A stretch of 64,000 nt of DNA from Mesorhizobium sp. ES1-4 (GTDB lineage Bacteria > Pseudomonadota > Alphaproteobacteria > Rhizobiales > Rhizobiaceae): assembly GCF_020164745.1 (NCBI RefSeq), contig NZ_JAIUGV010000006.1:1-64000 (forward strand). Reading direction: 5' to 3'. Shown here piece after piece: positions 53,503-63,447 of this stretch. The position numbers were made by a program, and so were the translations under genes. The notes beneath the pieces are model-generated. The model saw only the letters and a program-made list of their open reading frames with translations, did no database searches and had not been told where the DNA came from. The first letter of the stretch is position 1. Every line of letters begins with the position of its first letter.

Positions 53503-54231
53503 CTATTTCGCCTCGAACGAAAACACCCCGCTCGGCTTGCTTGCAGCACCCTTCGTATCGCCGAAATCCGGCACCTGATATTCGGCGAGTAGCCGCAATC
53601 GGGACAGCGGCAGGTCACTGCGGCGGGGGTCGCCGATCAGCACCTCGATGCCGGCTACCAGGCAGCGATCGAGGAACGGAATAACCCGCAGGGCAACCTC
53701 GCTGGAGTAGAACACGTCGCCTGCGAGCACCAGATCCACGGCGGGCGCCGGCCCCGTGGTGATGTCGTTCCCGATTATCGTGATCGCGACGCCATTGGCC
53801 GCTGCGTTCAGCGCGATCGCGGCAACGCCGTTGCGGTCGATCTCGGCGGCTATCACCTCACGCGCGCCGGCCTTCGCGGCGGCAATGCCGACAATGCCGG
53901 AGCCGGCGCCGAGGTCGAGCACGCGCCGGCCCGCCACGATCTGCGGATGGTCGAGGATATGGCGCGCCAGCACGGCGCCGCCGGCCCACGCATAAGCCCA
54001 GTAAGGCGGTTGCGCTTCCGGCATGCCCTCGTCGGCATCTTCGTCGTCTTGTGGGTCGACGAGGCGCCTCAACCCGCTGCCTGGGTGGGCGCTGTAAAGC
54101 CGGATTTCGGGCACCGAGGGCACCGGCACAAGGCGCATGTTCGCCTTGATGAACTCCGCCGGATCGAGCCGTTGGCGCCTGTCCGGAAAACCGTTGCCGA
54201 GCACCTCGTCGTCGATCGTATCGTCACCCAC
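53503..54231 (-). CDS. METTL20-like protein lysine methyltransferase
   Basis: A 242-residue class I methyltransferase. PPYWAYAWAGGAVLARHILD leads into motif I LDLGAGSGIVGIAAA, the acidic loop AAEID, and the catalytic block LVLAGDVFYSSEVA, which matches the D[VL]FY pattern of the METTL20/nicotinamide methyltransferase-like group. The Agrobacterium METTL20 homologue methylates the electron transfer flavoprotein beta subunit. The GTG start at 54231 overlaps the stop of the acyl-CoA ligase gene (TAGTG). Pairing with a fatty acid activating enzyme fits an ETF link, by inference. Confidence 0.8.
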   Translation of the reverse strand: MGDDTIDDEVLGNGFPDRRQRLDPAEFIKANMRLVPVPSVPEIRLYSAHPGSGLRRLVDPQDDEDADEGMPEAQPPYWAYAWAGGAVLARHILDHPQIVAGRRVLDLGAGSGIVGIAAAKAGAREVIAAEIDRNGVAAIALNAAANGVAITIIGNDITTGPAPAVDLVLAGDVFYSSEVALRVIPFLDRCLVAGIEVLIGDPRRSDLPLSRLRLLAEYQVPDFGDTKGAASKPSGVFSFEAK

Positions 54232-56258
54232 TATTCGCGCAAAGCCCGGCGCAGGATCTTGCCCACTGGCGTCTTCGGCAATTCGGTCCTGAACTCGATA
54301 TATTTGGGCCGCTTGTAGCCGGTCAGGTTCTCCCGGCAAAAAGCGGTGATGGCTTCGGCGGTCAGGGCCGGATCCTTCTTGACGATGAACAGCTTCGGCA
54401 CTTCGCCGGAATGCTCGTCCGGCACGCCGATCGCGGCCACTTCGAGCACGCCTGGATGCAGCGCCACGACCTCCTCGAGTTCGGTCGGATAGACGTTGAA
54501 GCCGGAGACGAGGATCATGTCCTTCTTGCGGTCGACGATCTTTGTGTAGCCGCGCTCGTCCATGAAGCCCATGTCGCCCGATTTGAAGAAACCATCCTTG
54601 GTCATCACCCCTGCGGTCTCGTCCGGCCGGTTCCAGTAACCGGCCATAACCTGCGGCCCCTTGATGCAGATCTCGCCGACCTCGCCCAGCGGCACGTTGT
54701 TGCCATCGTCGTCGCGGATGGCGATTTCGGTCGAGGGCAGCGGCAGGCCGATGGTGCCGGTGAAGTCGCCCGAACTGAACTTGTTGGCCGTCGCCACCGG
54801 CGAGGTCTCCGAAAGGCCATAGCCTTCGCTGATGGGGCAACCGGTCAGGGCTTTCCAGCGCTCGGCAACGCCCTTCTGTACCGCCATGCCGCCACCCAGG
54901 GTCAGCAGCAGCGGCTTGAAGTCGAGCTTGCGGAAGTCCTCATTGTTGAGCAGCGCATTGAACAGCGTGTTGAGGCCCGGAAAGATATGGATCGGATATT
55001 TGCCCATTTCCTTGACGAAGCCGGGGATGTCGCGCGGATTGGGGATCAGTATGTTCTGTCCTCCCATTTGCATGCCCATCAGCGCGTTCACCGTCAGCGC
55101 GAAGATGTGGTAGAGCGGCAATGCGCAGACCAGGTTGAGATGCGCAGGCTTTGGCTTGACGGTGTAGGCGTCCTGCAGCCACAGCGAGTTCTGCGCGACG
55201 TTGGCCAGTACATTGCTGTGCAGGAGGGTCGCGCCTTTCGAGATACCGGTGGTGCCGCCGGTATATTGCAGGAAGGCGACGTCACTGGCGGCCACCGCGG
55301 CCGGCTTGAAAGCCATGCCGCGGCCAGCCTTCAGGGCCGCATTGAACTTGACATGGCTGGGCAATGACCAGGCCGGCACCATTTTCTTGACGCGGCGCAC
55401 CACCAGATTGACGATCGAGCCCTTCAGGCCGCCGAGCATGTCGCCCATGGCCGCGACGACGACGTGCTTGACCGAGGTCCTGGCGACCACCGCCTGCAAG
55501 GTGTTGGCGAAGTTTTCGAGGATGACGATGGCCTGCGCCCCGGAATCCTTGAGCTGATGCTCCAGTTCGCGCGGCGTGTAGAGCGGATTGACGTTCACCA
55601 CCGTGAAGCCGGCGCGGGCCACCGCCATCATCGCCACGGGATACTGCAGCACGTTCGGCATCATCAGGGCGACGCGCGCGCCCTTCTGCAATCCGGTGGA
55701 CTGCAGGTAGGCACCGAAGGCCTCCGAAAGCTGTTCGAGTTGCGCGTAGGTAATGGACTTGCCCATGCAGGTGAAAGCCGGCTGACCGGCGAACTGCTTG
55801 CAGGCGCCAACGAGGAAGTCGCCGATGGAATTGTAGGGAAGGGCGTCGATCTCGGCCGGCATGTTCTTGGGATAGCTGTTGAGCCATGGCTTTTTCGGCA
55901 GCCCGGCGGCAAGTTCGGTGAGCGCCTTCGGCAGCCGCTGGCTGGTTGCGGCCGCCGGCTTCGAGACCGGTGCCGTCTTTGCCGCTGGCGAACTCTTCGT
56001 CGCCGCGGCCTTGCCCGGTTTAGCCTTGCCCGGTTCTGCCTTGGTTGCCGAGGCTTTTGCCGCCGTGGCCTTTGTCGCCGGCTTCTTGGCGGTCCCGGCG
56101 GGGGCCGCTGCTTTTGCCTTTGGGGTATTCCTGGCGGGTTTGGCCGCCTTCGCGGTCGTGGCTTTGCCCGCGGCCTTGCCTTGCCCATCCGCACCGGCGG
56201 ATAGTTTCGAGACCGCCTTGGCCGGCGCCTTCACCGGCGCCTTAGATGCTTTTGCCAC
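54231..56258 (-). CDS. fadD: Long-chain acyl-CoA ligase with Lys/Ala/Pro-rich N-terminal tail
   Basis: A 675-residue AMP-forming ligase that activates fatty acids for beta-oxidation. The catalytic part starts near residue 120: AMP motif LQYTGGTTGISKGATLLHSN, GYGLSETSP, the fatty-acid signature near DKKKDMILVSGFNVYPTELE-like KKDMILVSGFNVYPTELEEV, and the catalytic Lys in KTPVGKILRR. Residues 1-107 are a low-complexity tail of Ala, Lys, Pro and Thr (for example KATAAKASATKAEPGKAKPG), like histone H1 tails. GTG 56258 has GAGGAGG upstream and is the best start. It is coupled to the METTL20-like gene downstream. Confidence 0.88.
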   Translation of the reverse strand: MAKASKAPVKAPAKAVSKLSAGADGQGKAAGKATTAKAAKPARNTPKAKAAAPAGTAKKPATKATAAKASATKAEPGKAKPGKAAATKSSPAAKTAPVSKPAAATSQRLPKALTELAAGLPKKPWLNSYPKNMPAEIDALPYNSIGDFLVGACKQFAGQPAFTCMGKSITYAQLEQLSEAFGAYLQSTGLQKGARVALMMPNVLQYPVAMMAVARAGFTVVNVNPLYTPRELEHQLKDSGAQAIVILENFANTLQAVVARTSVKHVVVAAMGDMLGGLKGSIVNLVVRRVKKMVPAWSLPSHVKFNAALKAGRGMAFKPAAVAASDVAFLQYTGGTTGISKGATLLHSNVLANVAQNSLWLQDAYTVKPKPAHLNLVCALPLYHIFALTVNALMGMQMGGQNILIPNPRDIPGFVKEMGKYPIHIFPGLNTLFNALLNNEDFRKLDFKPLLLTLGGGMAVQKGVAERWKALTGCPISEGYGLSETSPVATANKFSSGDFTGTIGLPLPSTEIAIRDDDGNNVPLGEVGEICIKGPQVMAGYWNRPDETAGVMTKDGFFKSGDMGFMDERGYTKIVDRKKDMILVSGFNVYPTELEEVVALHPGVLEVAAIGVPDEHSGEVPKLFIVKKDPALTAEAITAFCRENLTGYKRPKYIEFRTELPKTPVGKILRRALRE

Positions 56259-56726
56259 CCGTTCCTCCTCGACAACCCTGCTCGCCTGTATCTCGTTGGC
56301 CCGTGCCGCGCCGCCTCCGGATTGAGGGAGACGTCCTCCGCTGCCGCGAGTTGTCCATCTATGTATTGCCTCTATCGGCGGTGGTGCAAGCCTTGCCCCT
56401 GCGGCAAGACGCCGAAAGATTTGCCGCCGAAAATCCTTGCCGGCGGCAGCACCTGGAACGGGCATCTTCCGCGTTCGCGGCCGAGTGGCGAAGGGACCGG
56501 ACCCCCGTGCCGCCGACGCGCGGATCAACAAAAAAATTGCAGTCGTTAATAATAACGTGAATAGAAAAAACTGCTAATTTTTTCTGCCATTTAACGAAAT
56601 GGCGGATTTTTTTCCTGCTTCCCGCGGGGTAAGCAAACGGGGTGTTCCAAAGCTGGAAAAACGGTGCTTATATGCGCGCTTCGCGAGCCTGATAGAGGGG
56701 CTTGGAAGAACATCAGGGAGTGCTCA
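56259..56726. other. 468-base divergent region between fadD and dppA
   Basis: An AT-rich stretch (56520-56615) in otherwise GC-rich DNA lies between the divergent fadD and dppA. It contains the hairpin terminator at 56586-56613 and a TTCCA-AAGC-TGGAA palindrome (56645-56658). Bases 56259-56520 carry no start with a ribosome site and appear non-coding despite an open minus-strand frame. A TATATG at 56669-56674 could serve as the dppA -10 box; no good -35 box is seen. Confidence 0.5.
56586..56613 (+). terminator. Intrinsic terminator in the dppA upstream region
   Basis: GCCATTT-AACG-AAATGGC is a perfect 7-base stem with a four-base loop, followed after GGA by seven T residues (56607-56613) on the plus strand. 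No plus-strand gene ends upstream. It lies 113 bases before the dppA ATG, so it could be a leader attenuator or end a small RNA. Confidence 0.65.
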
Positions 56727-58319
56727 ATGAAGAAGAAATTGACTTTTGCAGCCGCGTTGCTGGCTGCAAGCGTCCTGGGCGGCGTGGCCAACGCGAAAAC
56801 TCTGGTCTATTGCGCGGAGGCGTCGCCAGAAGGTTTCGATCCGGCGCCGTACACCGCCGGACAGACGTTCGATGCGTCCTCGCGTACCGTTTTCAACCGC
56901 CTCGTCGAATTCGATCACGGCAAGACCTCGATCTCGCCCGGGCTGGCTGAGAGCTGGACGATTTCCGACGACGGCAAGGAATACACCTTCAAGCTGCGCA
57001 AGGGCGTCAAGTTCGCGCCCACCGACTATTTTACCCCGACGCGCGACATGAACGCCGACGACGTCGTGTTCTCCTTCGAGCGCCAGGTCGACAAGAACGG
57101 TCCCTGGTTCCAGTACATACCGGGCATCGCCTATCAGTATTACAACGACCAGTTTGGCGACAACATCACCAAGGTCGAGAAGGTCGACGACCTGACCGTG
57201 AAGTTCACCCTCAAGGAACCGGCGATCACCTTCATCCCGACGCTGGGCATGGATTTTGCCTCGGTCGTCTCGAAGGAATATGCCGACAAGCTGCAGGCCG
57301 ACAAGACGCCTGAGCTGTTCAACCAGAAGCCCGTCGGCACCGGCCCGTTCATCTTCGTCGACTACCAGACCGATGCCGCAATCCGCTACAAGGCCAACCC
57401 GGACTATTGGGGCGGCAAGCAGAAGATCGACGATCTGGTCTTCGCCATCACCACCGATCCGGCGGTCCGCGCGCAGAAGCTCAAGGCCGGCGAATGCAAC
57501 ATCATGTCCTACCCGGCGCCGGCCGACATCGCCGGCCTGCAGGCTGATCCGAACCTGACGGTTGCGGAGCAGGAAGGCCTGAACGTCGGCGCGCTGATGT
57601 ACAACACCCAGCAGAAGCCGTTCGACGACGTGCGCGTCCGCAAGGCGCTCAACATGGCCATCAACAAGAAGGCCATCATCGACGCCGTGTTCCAGGGCGC
57701 CGGCCAGGTGGCGATCAACCCGATCCCGCCGACCATGTGGTCCTACAACAAGAACATCAAGGACGATCCGTACGATCCGGACGCGGCCAAGAAGCTGCTC
57801 GCGGAAGCCGGCGTCAAGGACCTCAAAATGAACGTCTGGGCGATGCCGGTCTCGCGGCCGTACATGCCGAACGCGCGCCGCACCGCCGAACTGATCCAGG
57901 CCGACTTCGCCAAGGTCGGCGTCACCGTCAACATCGTCAGCTATGACTGGGGTGAATATCTCAAGCGCGCTTCGGCGGTCGATCACGACGGCGCCGTCAT
58001 CGTCGGCTGGACCGGCGACAATGGCGATCCGGACAATTTCCTCGGCGTGCTCCTGAGCTGCGCTTCCGTCGGTTCCAACAACCGTGCGGAATGGTGCAAC
58101 AAGGACTTCGATGCGCTCATCAACAAGGCCAAGACGGTTTCCGACCAGGCCGAGCGCACCAAGCTCTACGAACAGGCACAAGTCATCTTCAAGGAGCAGG
58201 CACCGTGGGCGACGCTCGCCCACTCCAAGGTGTTCATGCCGATGCAGAAGACCGTCTCCGGCTTTGCGATGGATCCGCTCGGCATCCACCGCTTTGACGG
58301 CGTCGATATCGCCGAATAA
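56727..58319 (+). CDS. dppA: Dipeptide ABC transporter substrate-binding protein
   Basis: A 530-residue periplasmic binding protein of the SBP_bac_5 family. Residues 1-23 form a signal peptide (KKKLTFAAALLAASVLGGVA, then NAKT). The mature part starts KTLVYCAEASPEGFDPAPYT, the DppA hallmark, and has the family signature GLAESWTISDDGKEYTFKLR. GGGAG precedes the ATG at 56727. It heads the dppABCDF operon for dipeptide (and, in some bacteria, haem or delta-aminolevulinate) uptake. Confidence 0.95.
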   Translation: MKKKLTFAAALLAASVLGGVANAKTLVYCAEASPEGFDPAPYTAGQTFDASSRTVFNRLVEFDHGKTSISPGLAESWTISDDGKEYTFKLRKGVKFAPTDYFTPTRDMNADDVVFSFERQVDKNGPWFQYIPGIAYQYYNDQFGDNITKVEKVDDLTVKFTLKEPAITFIPTLGMDFASVVSKEYADKLQADKTPELFNQKPVGTGPFIFVDYQTDAAIRYKANPDYWGGKQKIDDLVFAITTDPAVRAQKLKAGECNIMSYPAPADIAGLQADPNLTVAEQEGLNVGALMYNTQQKPFDDVRVRKALNMAINKKAIIDAVFQGAGQVAINPIPPTMWSYNKNIKDDPYDPDAAKKLLAEAGVKDLKMNVWAMPVSRPYMPNARRTAELIQADFAKVGVTVNIVSYDWGEYLKRASAVDHDGAVIVGWTGDNGDPDNFLGVLLSCASVGSNNRAEWCNKDFDALINKAKTVSDQAERTKLYEQAQVIFKEQAPWATLAHSKVFMPMQKTVSGFAMDPLGIHRFDGVDIAE

Positions 58320-58331
58320 GGTTCGCGAAAC

Positions 58332-58357
58332 GGGGCGGCGCCAAAAGGTGCCGCCCC
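58332..58357 (+). promoter_or_regulatory. Intercistronic hairpin between dppA and dppB
   Basis: GGGGCGGCGCC-AAAA-GGTGCCGCCCC forms an 11-pair stem with one G-U pair in the 50-base gap after dppA. There is no T-tract. Such hairpins protect the binding-protein mRNA and lower expression of downstream permease genes. Confidence 0.7.
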
Positions 58358-58369
58358 ACCTCGCCCGCC

Positions 58370-59377
58370 ATGCTGCGTTATATCCTCGGCAAGCTCGCCC
58401 TCATCATCCCGACCTTCATCGGGATAACCATCCTCGCCTTCGGCTTCGTGCGCATCCTGCCCGGTGATCCGGTGCTGGTGCTTGCGGGCGAACGTGGCCT
58501 GTCGCCCGAACGTCACACGGCGCTGATGCACCAGTTCGGGTTCGACCAGCCGATCTGGCAACAGTATCTGACCTATCTGACCAACATCCTCGGCGGCGAT
58601 TTCGGCACCTCGTTTTCGACCAAGACGCCGGTGCTCAGGGATTTCCTGGTACGGTTCCCGGCGACGGTCGAACTCGCCATCTTCGCCATGATCTTCGCCG
58701 TCGTCTTCGGCGTCGCTTTCGGCATTTTCGCCGCGATCCGCCGTGGTTCCTGGTTCGACCAGCTGACCATGGGCACCGCGCTTGCCGGCTATTCCATGCC
58801 GATCTTCTGGTGGGGCCTGCTGCTGATCATCGTGTTTTCCGGCATGCTGCACTGGACGCCGGTCTCGGGCCGCATCGACCTTCTCTATTTTTTCAAGCCG
58901 GTCACCGGCTTCATGACCATCGACTCCCTTATCTCGGGCCAGAAGGGCGCCTTCCGCTCGGCGGTGTCGCACCTCATCCTGCCCACCATCGTGCTCGGCA
59001 CCATTCCCCTTGCGGTCATCGCCCGGCAGACGCGTTCGGCCATGCTCGAGGTGCTTGGTGAGGACTATGTGCGCACCGCGCGCGCCAAGGGCTTGACCCC
59101 TTTCCGCGTCGTCGGCCTGCATGCGTTCCGCAACGCGCTGATCCCTGTCGTCACCACCATCGGCCTGCAGGTCGGCACGCTCCTGACCGGCGCCATTCTG
59201 ACCGAGAGCATCTTCTCCTGGCCCGGCATCGGCAAATGGATGATCGACGCCATTTCCAAGCGCGACTATTTCACCGTGCAGGGCGGGTTGCTTTTGATCG
59301 CGCTGATCGTCATGTCGGTGAACCTTATCGTCGACGTGCTCTACGCCGTCATCAACCCGCGTATCCGGGCGAATTGA
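58370..59377 (+). CDS. dppB: Dipeptide ABC transporter permease
   Basis: A 335-residue inner-membrane permease with six helices. It starts MLRYILGKLALIIPTFIGIT, the DppB/OppB pattern, and has a long periplasmic loop after the first helix. The EAA docking loop is EDYVRTARAKGLTPFRVVGL near 225-244. It is followed one base later by dppC. Confidence 0.95.
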   Translation: MLRYILGKLALIIPTFIGITILAFGFVRILPGDPVLVLAGERGLSPERHTALMHQFGFDQPIWQQYLTYLTNILGGDFGTSFSTKTPVLRDFLVRFPATVELAIFAMIFAVVFGVAFGIFAAIRRGSWFDQLTMGTALAGYSMPIFWWGLLLIIVFSGMLHWTPVSGRIDLLYFFKPVTGFMTIDSLISGQKGAFRSAVSHLILPTIVLGTIPLAVIARQTRSAMLEVLGEDYVRTARAKGLTPFRVVGLHAFRNALIPVVTTIGLQVGTLLTGAILTESIFSWPGIGKWMIDAISKRDYFTVQGGLLLIALIVMSVNLIVDVLYAVINPRIRAN

Positions 59378-59378
59378 C

Positions 59379-60302
59379 ATGACCAATGAAGGCCCAGCCA
59401 CAATCGAAGCCGCGACCGTCGCCAAGCCGCAGGACGCGCGCCTTCAGATGTTCGCCGAGTTCTGGCACTATTTCTCGATCAACAAGGGCGCGGTGATCGG
59501 CCTCTTCGTCTTCGCCCTGCTGATCCTGGTCGCCATCTTCGCGCCGCTGCTCGCACCGCATTCTCCGGATGATCAGTTCCGTGACTTCTTCCTGACGCCG
59601 CCGGCCTGGCAGGAGGGCGGCAACGCGCAGTTCCTGCTCGGCACCGACGCCGTCGGCCGCGATATGCTTTCACGCCTGATCTACGGCTCGCGCTTCTCGC
59701 TCGCCATCGGCTTCGTTGTCGTCACCACCGCGCTGATCTCCGGCGTCATCCTCGGCCTGCTCGCCGGCTACTGCCGTGGCTGGGTCGACACGCTGATCAT
59801 GCGCATCATGGATATCATCCTGGCCTTCCCGTCGCTGCTGCTGGCTCTGGTGCTGGTCGCGGTGCTTGGCCCCGGCCTCGTCAATGCCATGATCGCCATC
59901 GCCTTCGTGCTGCAGCCGCACTTCGCCAGGCTCACCCGCGCCGCCGTGATGGCGGAGAAGACCCGCGAATATGTCGTCTCGGCCAAGGTCGCCGGCGCCA
60001 GCCATCTCAGGCTGATGCTGGTGACCATCCTGCCCAACTGCGTCGCCCCGCTGATCGTGCAGGCGACGCTGTCCTTCTCCAACGCCATCCTCGAGGCCGC
60101 CGCCCTTGGCTTCCTCGGCATGGGCGCGCAGCCGCCGACGCCTGAATGGGGCACGATGCTCGCCGAAGCGCGCGAGTTCATCCTGCGCGCCTGGTGGGTG
60201 GTGACCTTCCCGGGCCTTGCCATCCTGATCACCGTCTTCGCCATCAACCTGATCGGCGACGGCCTGCGCGACGCCCTCGACCCCAAGCTGAAGAGGTCGT
60301 GA
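59379..60302 (+). CDS. dppC: Dipeptide ABC transporter permease
   Basis: A 307-residue permease of the DppC type. A cytoplasmic N-terminus of about 35 residues precedes the first helix (GAVIGLFVFALLILVAIFAP) and the HPLGTD-like motif reads FLLGTDAVGRDMLSRLIYGS. The EAA loop is EYVVSAKVAGASHLRLMLVT. The gene starts one base after dppB and ends two bases before dppD. Confidence 0.95.
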   Translation: MTNEGPATIEAATVAKPQDARLQMFAEFWHYFSINKGAVIGLFVFALLILVAIFAPLLAPHSPDDQFRDFFLTPPAWQEGGNAQFLLGTDAVGRDMLSRLIYGSRFSLAIGFVVVTTALISGVILGLLAGYCRGWVDTLIMRIMDIILAFPSLLLALVLVAVLGPGLVNAMIAIAFVLQPHFARLTRAAVMAEKTREYVVSAKVAGASHLRLMLVTILPNCVAPLIVQATLSFSNAILEAAALGFLGMGAQPPTPEWGTMLAEAREFILRAWWVVTFPGLAILITVFAINLIGDGLRDALDPKLKRS

Positions 60303-60304
60303 GC

Positions 60305-61152
60305 ATGTCCCTGCTCGAGATCAAGAACCTCACCGTTTCCTTCGACACCGCCGCCGGCCCGTTCATGGCCGTGCAAGGCATCGACCTTTCGATCGAGCCG
60401 CGCGAGGTGCTGGCGATCGTCGGCGAATCCGGCTCCGGCAAGTCGGTGTCGATGCTTGCGGTGATGGGGCTGTTGCCCAACACAGCGACCGTCAAGGCCG
60501 ACCGCATGGCCTTCGATGGCATCGACCTTCTGAAGCTCAGCCCGTCCGAGCGGCGCAAGATCGTCGGCAAGGACATCTCAATGATCTTCCAGGAACCGAT
60601 CGCCAGCCTCAATCCGTGCTTCACCGCCGGTTTCCAGATCGAGGAGGTGCTGCGCTTCCACATGGGCATGGACCGCGCCCAGCGCCGGGCACGCGCGATT
60701 GAGCTGATGAAGCTGGTCGGCATCGCCGATCCGGAATTGCGGCTGGGTTCCTTCCCGCACCAGATGTCGGGCGGCCAATGCCAGCGCATCATGATCGCCA
60801 TTGCCATTGCCTGCAATCCGAAGCTTTTGATCGCCGACGAACCGACGACGGCCCTCGATGTCACCATCCAGAAGCAGATCCTCGACCTGCTGGTTTCGCT
60901 CCAGGCCAAATACGGCATGGGCCTGATCATGATCACCCACAATATGGGCGTGGTGGCCGAGACCGCCGACCGCGTCATCGTCCAGTACAAGGGCCGCAAG
61001 ATGGAAGAGGCGGACGTGCTGTCGCTGTTTCAGTCGCCGAAGAGCAATTACACGCGCGCTCTGCTGTCGGCGCTGCCGGAGAATGCCGTCGGCGACCGGC
61101 TGCCGACCGTGTCCGACATGCTGTTCGAGCCGGCGCCGTCGGGAGCCAGCGC

Positions 61153-61156
<4 letters not shown>
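60305..61156 (+). CDS. dppD: Dipeptide ABC transporter ATPase
   Basis: A 283-residue import ATPase. Walker A GESGSGKSV is near 40-48, Q-loop IFQEPIASLNP, signature MSGGQCQRI near 153-160, Walker B LLIADEPTTALD and switch His in ITHNMGVVAE. It lacks the long C-terminal oligopeptide-type cluster extension of some OppD proteins; residues 240-283 hold only a short tail. The stop overlaps dppF (ATGA). Confidence 0.93.
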
Positions 61157-61980
<824 letters not shown>

Positions 61981-61994
61981 GTCGGCGTGTCGAT

Positions 61995-62111
61995 ATTCAG
62001 GTGAGGCCGGCCTGCGAATGGCAGCTTCCTGCGCTTCCGGTGCTCACGTACTTAAGTACGCTCCGCTCCGGTTCTCGGAATCCGCCACTCTCGACTCGGC
62101 CTGACCTGAAT
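61995..62111. repeat. Nested palindromic element with a CGTACTTAAGTACG core
   Basis: Between the convergent dppF and aminotransferase genes lies a 117-base symmetric element. The centre CGTACTTAAGTACG (62047-62060) is a perfect 14-base palindrome inside CCGGTGCTCA...CGCTCCGCTCCGG arms, and the outer arms ATTCAGGTGAGGCC (61995-62008) and GGCCTGACCTGAAT (62098-62111) match at 13 of 14. It differs in sequence from the GGGGAGA-type elements elsewhere in the window. It may act as a bidirectional terminator. Confidence 0.75.
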
Positions 62112-62147
62112 CTCTAAACGCCTTGGCCTCCCGCTGTGACCATTCGG

Positions 62148-63410
62148 TCACGACAGCTTGGCGATGATAGTCTGTAGCGCCTCGCCGAATTTGTGGATTT
62201 CCTCGACCGTGTTGTAGTGCACCAGCGAGGCGCGGATGGCGCCGCTGTCCATCGACAGGTTGAGGCGCTTCATCAGCCGTGGCGCGTACATGTGGCCGTC
62301 GCGGATGCCGATCTGCATGTCGGCCATTTCCTCGACGATTTTCTGCGGTGACAGCGTGCCGATGTTGAAGCAGAAGGTCGGCACGCGCTCGTTGATACGG
62401 GCTTCGTCGGCGACACCATAGATGGTCGCGCCACACCCTTTCAGTACGCCCATCATCTCGCGCGCCAGAACCAGCTCGTAGTCGCGGATGGCACCCATGC
62501 CGGCGACGATGTTTTCGCGCCGCGAGCGGTTGTTGGAGGGGGCAAGATTGCGGCCGATCAGTTCCAGATACTGAACGGCGGCATCCATGCCCGATACGTT
62601 CTCGTAGATGAAGGTGCCGGCCTCGACCTTATAGGGCGGCTCGTTGGGGATGAAGTCCTCGCGGAAAGTGGGCAGCCGCTTCAGCGCCTCGAAGCGGCCC
62701 CACAGGAAGCCCATATGCGGCGAAAAATTCTTGTAGCCGGAGCAAACGAGATAGTCGCAGTCCCAGGCCTGCACGTCGATCAGCCCATGCGGCCCGTAAT
62801 GCACGCAGTCGAGGAACACTTCGGCGCCGGCGGCATGCGCGATTTTACCCACCGAGGCGACATCGACGATGGAGCCGATCGAATGCGCCGTCACCGTGCA
62901 GGCGACAAGCCGGGTGCGGTCGGAAACCAGCGGCTTGAGGTCGTCGACATGCAGGTTGCCATCCTCGCGCATGCGCCACCACTTGAATTTGGCGCCAGCC
63001 GATTCCAGCGCCAGCCAGGTGGCTATGTTGGCGTCGTGGTCCATGTCGGTGATGACGATCTCGTCGCGCTCTCCAAGCATCTGGCCGATGCCGAGGCTGA
63101 CAAGACGGATGAACGAGGTGGCGTTCATGCCGAAGCAGATTTCCGCCGGGCTGTAGGCATTGATCAGCAGGGCGACGCTCTCGCGAGCATCGGCGACCGA
63201 TTGGTCGACGGCGACGCTGCGGCCGTAGCGGCCGCCGCGCTGCACATTGTGCGAGACCAGGTGGTTGGTCACCGCGTCGAGCACGCTCTGCGGGATCTGC
63301 GCCCCGGCGGCGTTGTCCATGAAGATGAAATCGCCGGCCCGCCGCAGGGCGGGGAACATGGCGCGGATGGTGTGGACGGGGAAGCCGCCGGTGGCCTGGG
63401 GATTGCTCAA
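62148..63410 (-). CDS. Class V aminotransferase, cysteine desulfurase-like
   Basis: A 420-residue fold-type I PLP enzyme of the NifS/CsdA-like family. Blocks include [33 protein letters not shown] and the Schiff-base Lys in [12 protein letters not shown]. Like CsdA-type homologues it has no conserved catalytic Cys loop that I can identify with certainty. The likely start is TTG 63410 with AGGAG six bases upstream. It lies 37 bases downstream of an amino acid permease gene on the same strand, which suggests an amino acid substrate for the pair rather than iron-sulfur assembly. Confidence 0.85.
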   Translation of the reverse strand: MSNPQATGGFPVHTIRAMFPALRRAGDFIFMDNAAGAQIPQSVLDAVTNHLVSHNVQRGGRYGRSVAVDQSVADARESVALLINAYSPAEICFGMNATSFIRLVSLGIGQMLGERDEIVITDMDHDANIATWLALESAGAKFKWWRMREDGNLHVDDLKPLVSDRTRLVACTVTAHSIGSIVDVASVGKIAHAAGAEVFLDCVHYGPHGLIDVQAWDCDYLVCSGYKNFSPHMGFLWGRFEALKRLPTFREDFIPNEPPYKVEAGTFIYENVSGMDAAVQYLELIGRNLAPSNNRSRRENIVAGMGAIRDYELVLAREMMGVLKGCGATIYGVADEARINERVPTFCFNIGTLSPQKIVEEMADMQIGIRDGHMYAPRLMKRLNLSMDSGAIRASLVHYNTVEEIHKFGEALQTIIAKLS

Positions 63411-63447
63411 GGATGTCTCCTGCGAAGTGCTGCGGGGTGGTGGGTGT

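Noticed and set aside
56259..56531. Longer start for the acyl-CoA ligase at 56531
   Set aside because: The extra 91 residues look random (Arg/Gly/Pro-rich), while GTG 56258 has a strong GAGGAGG site.
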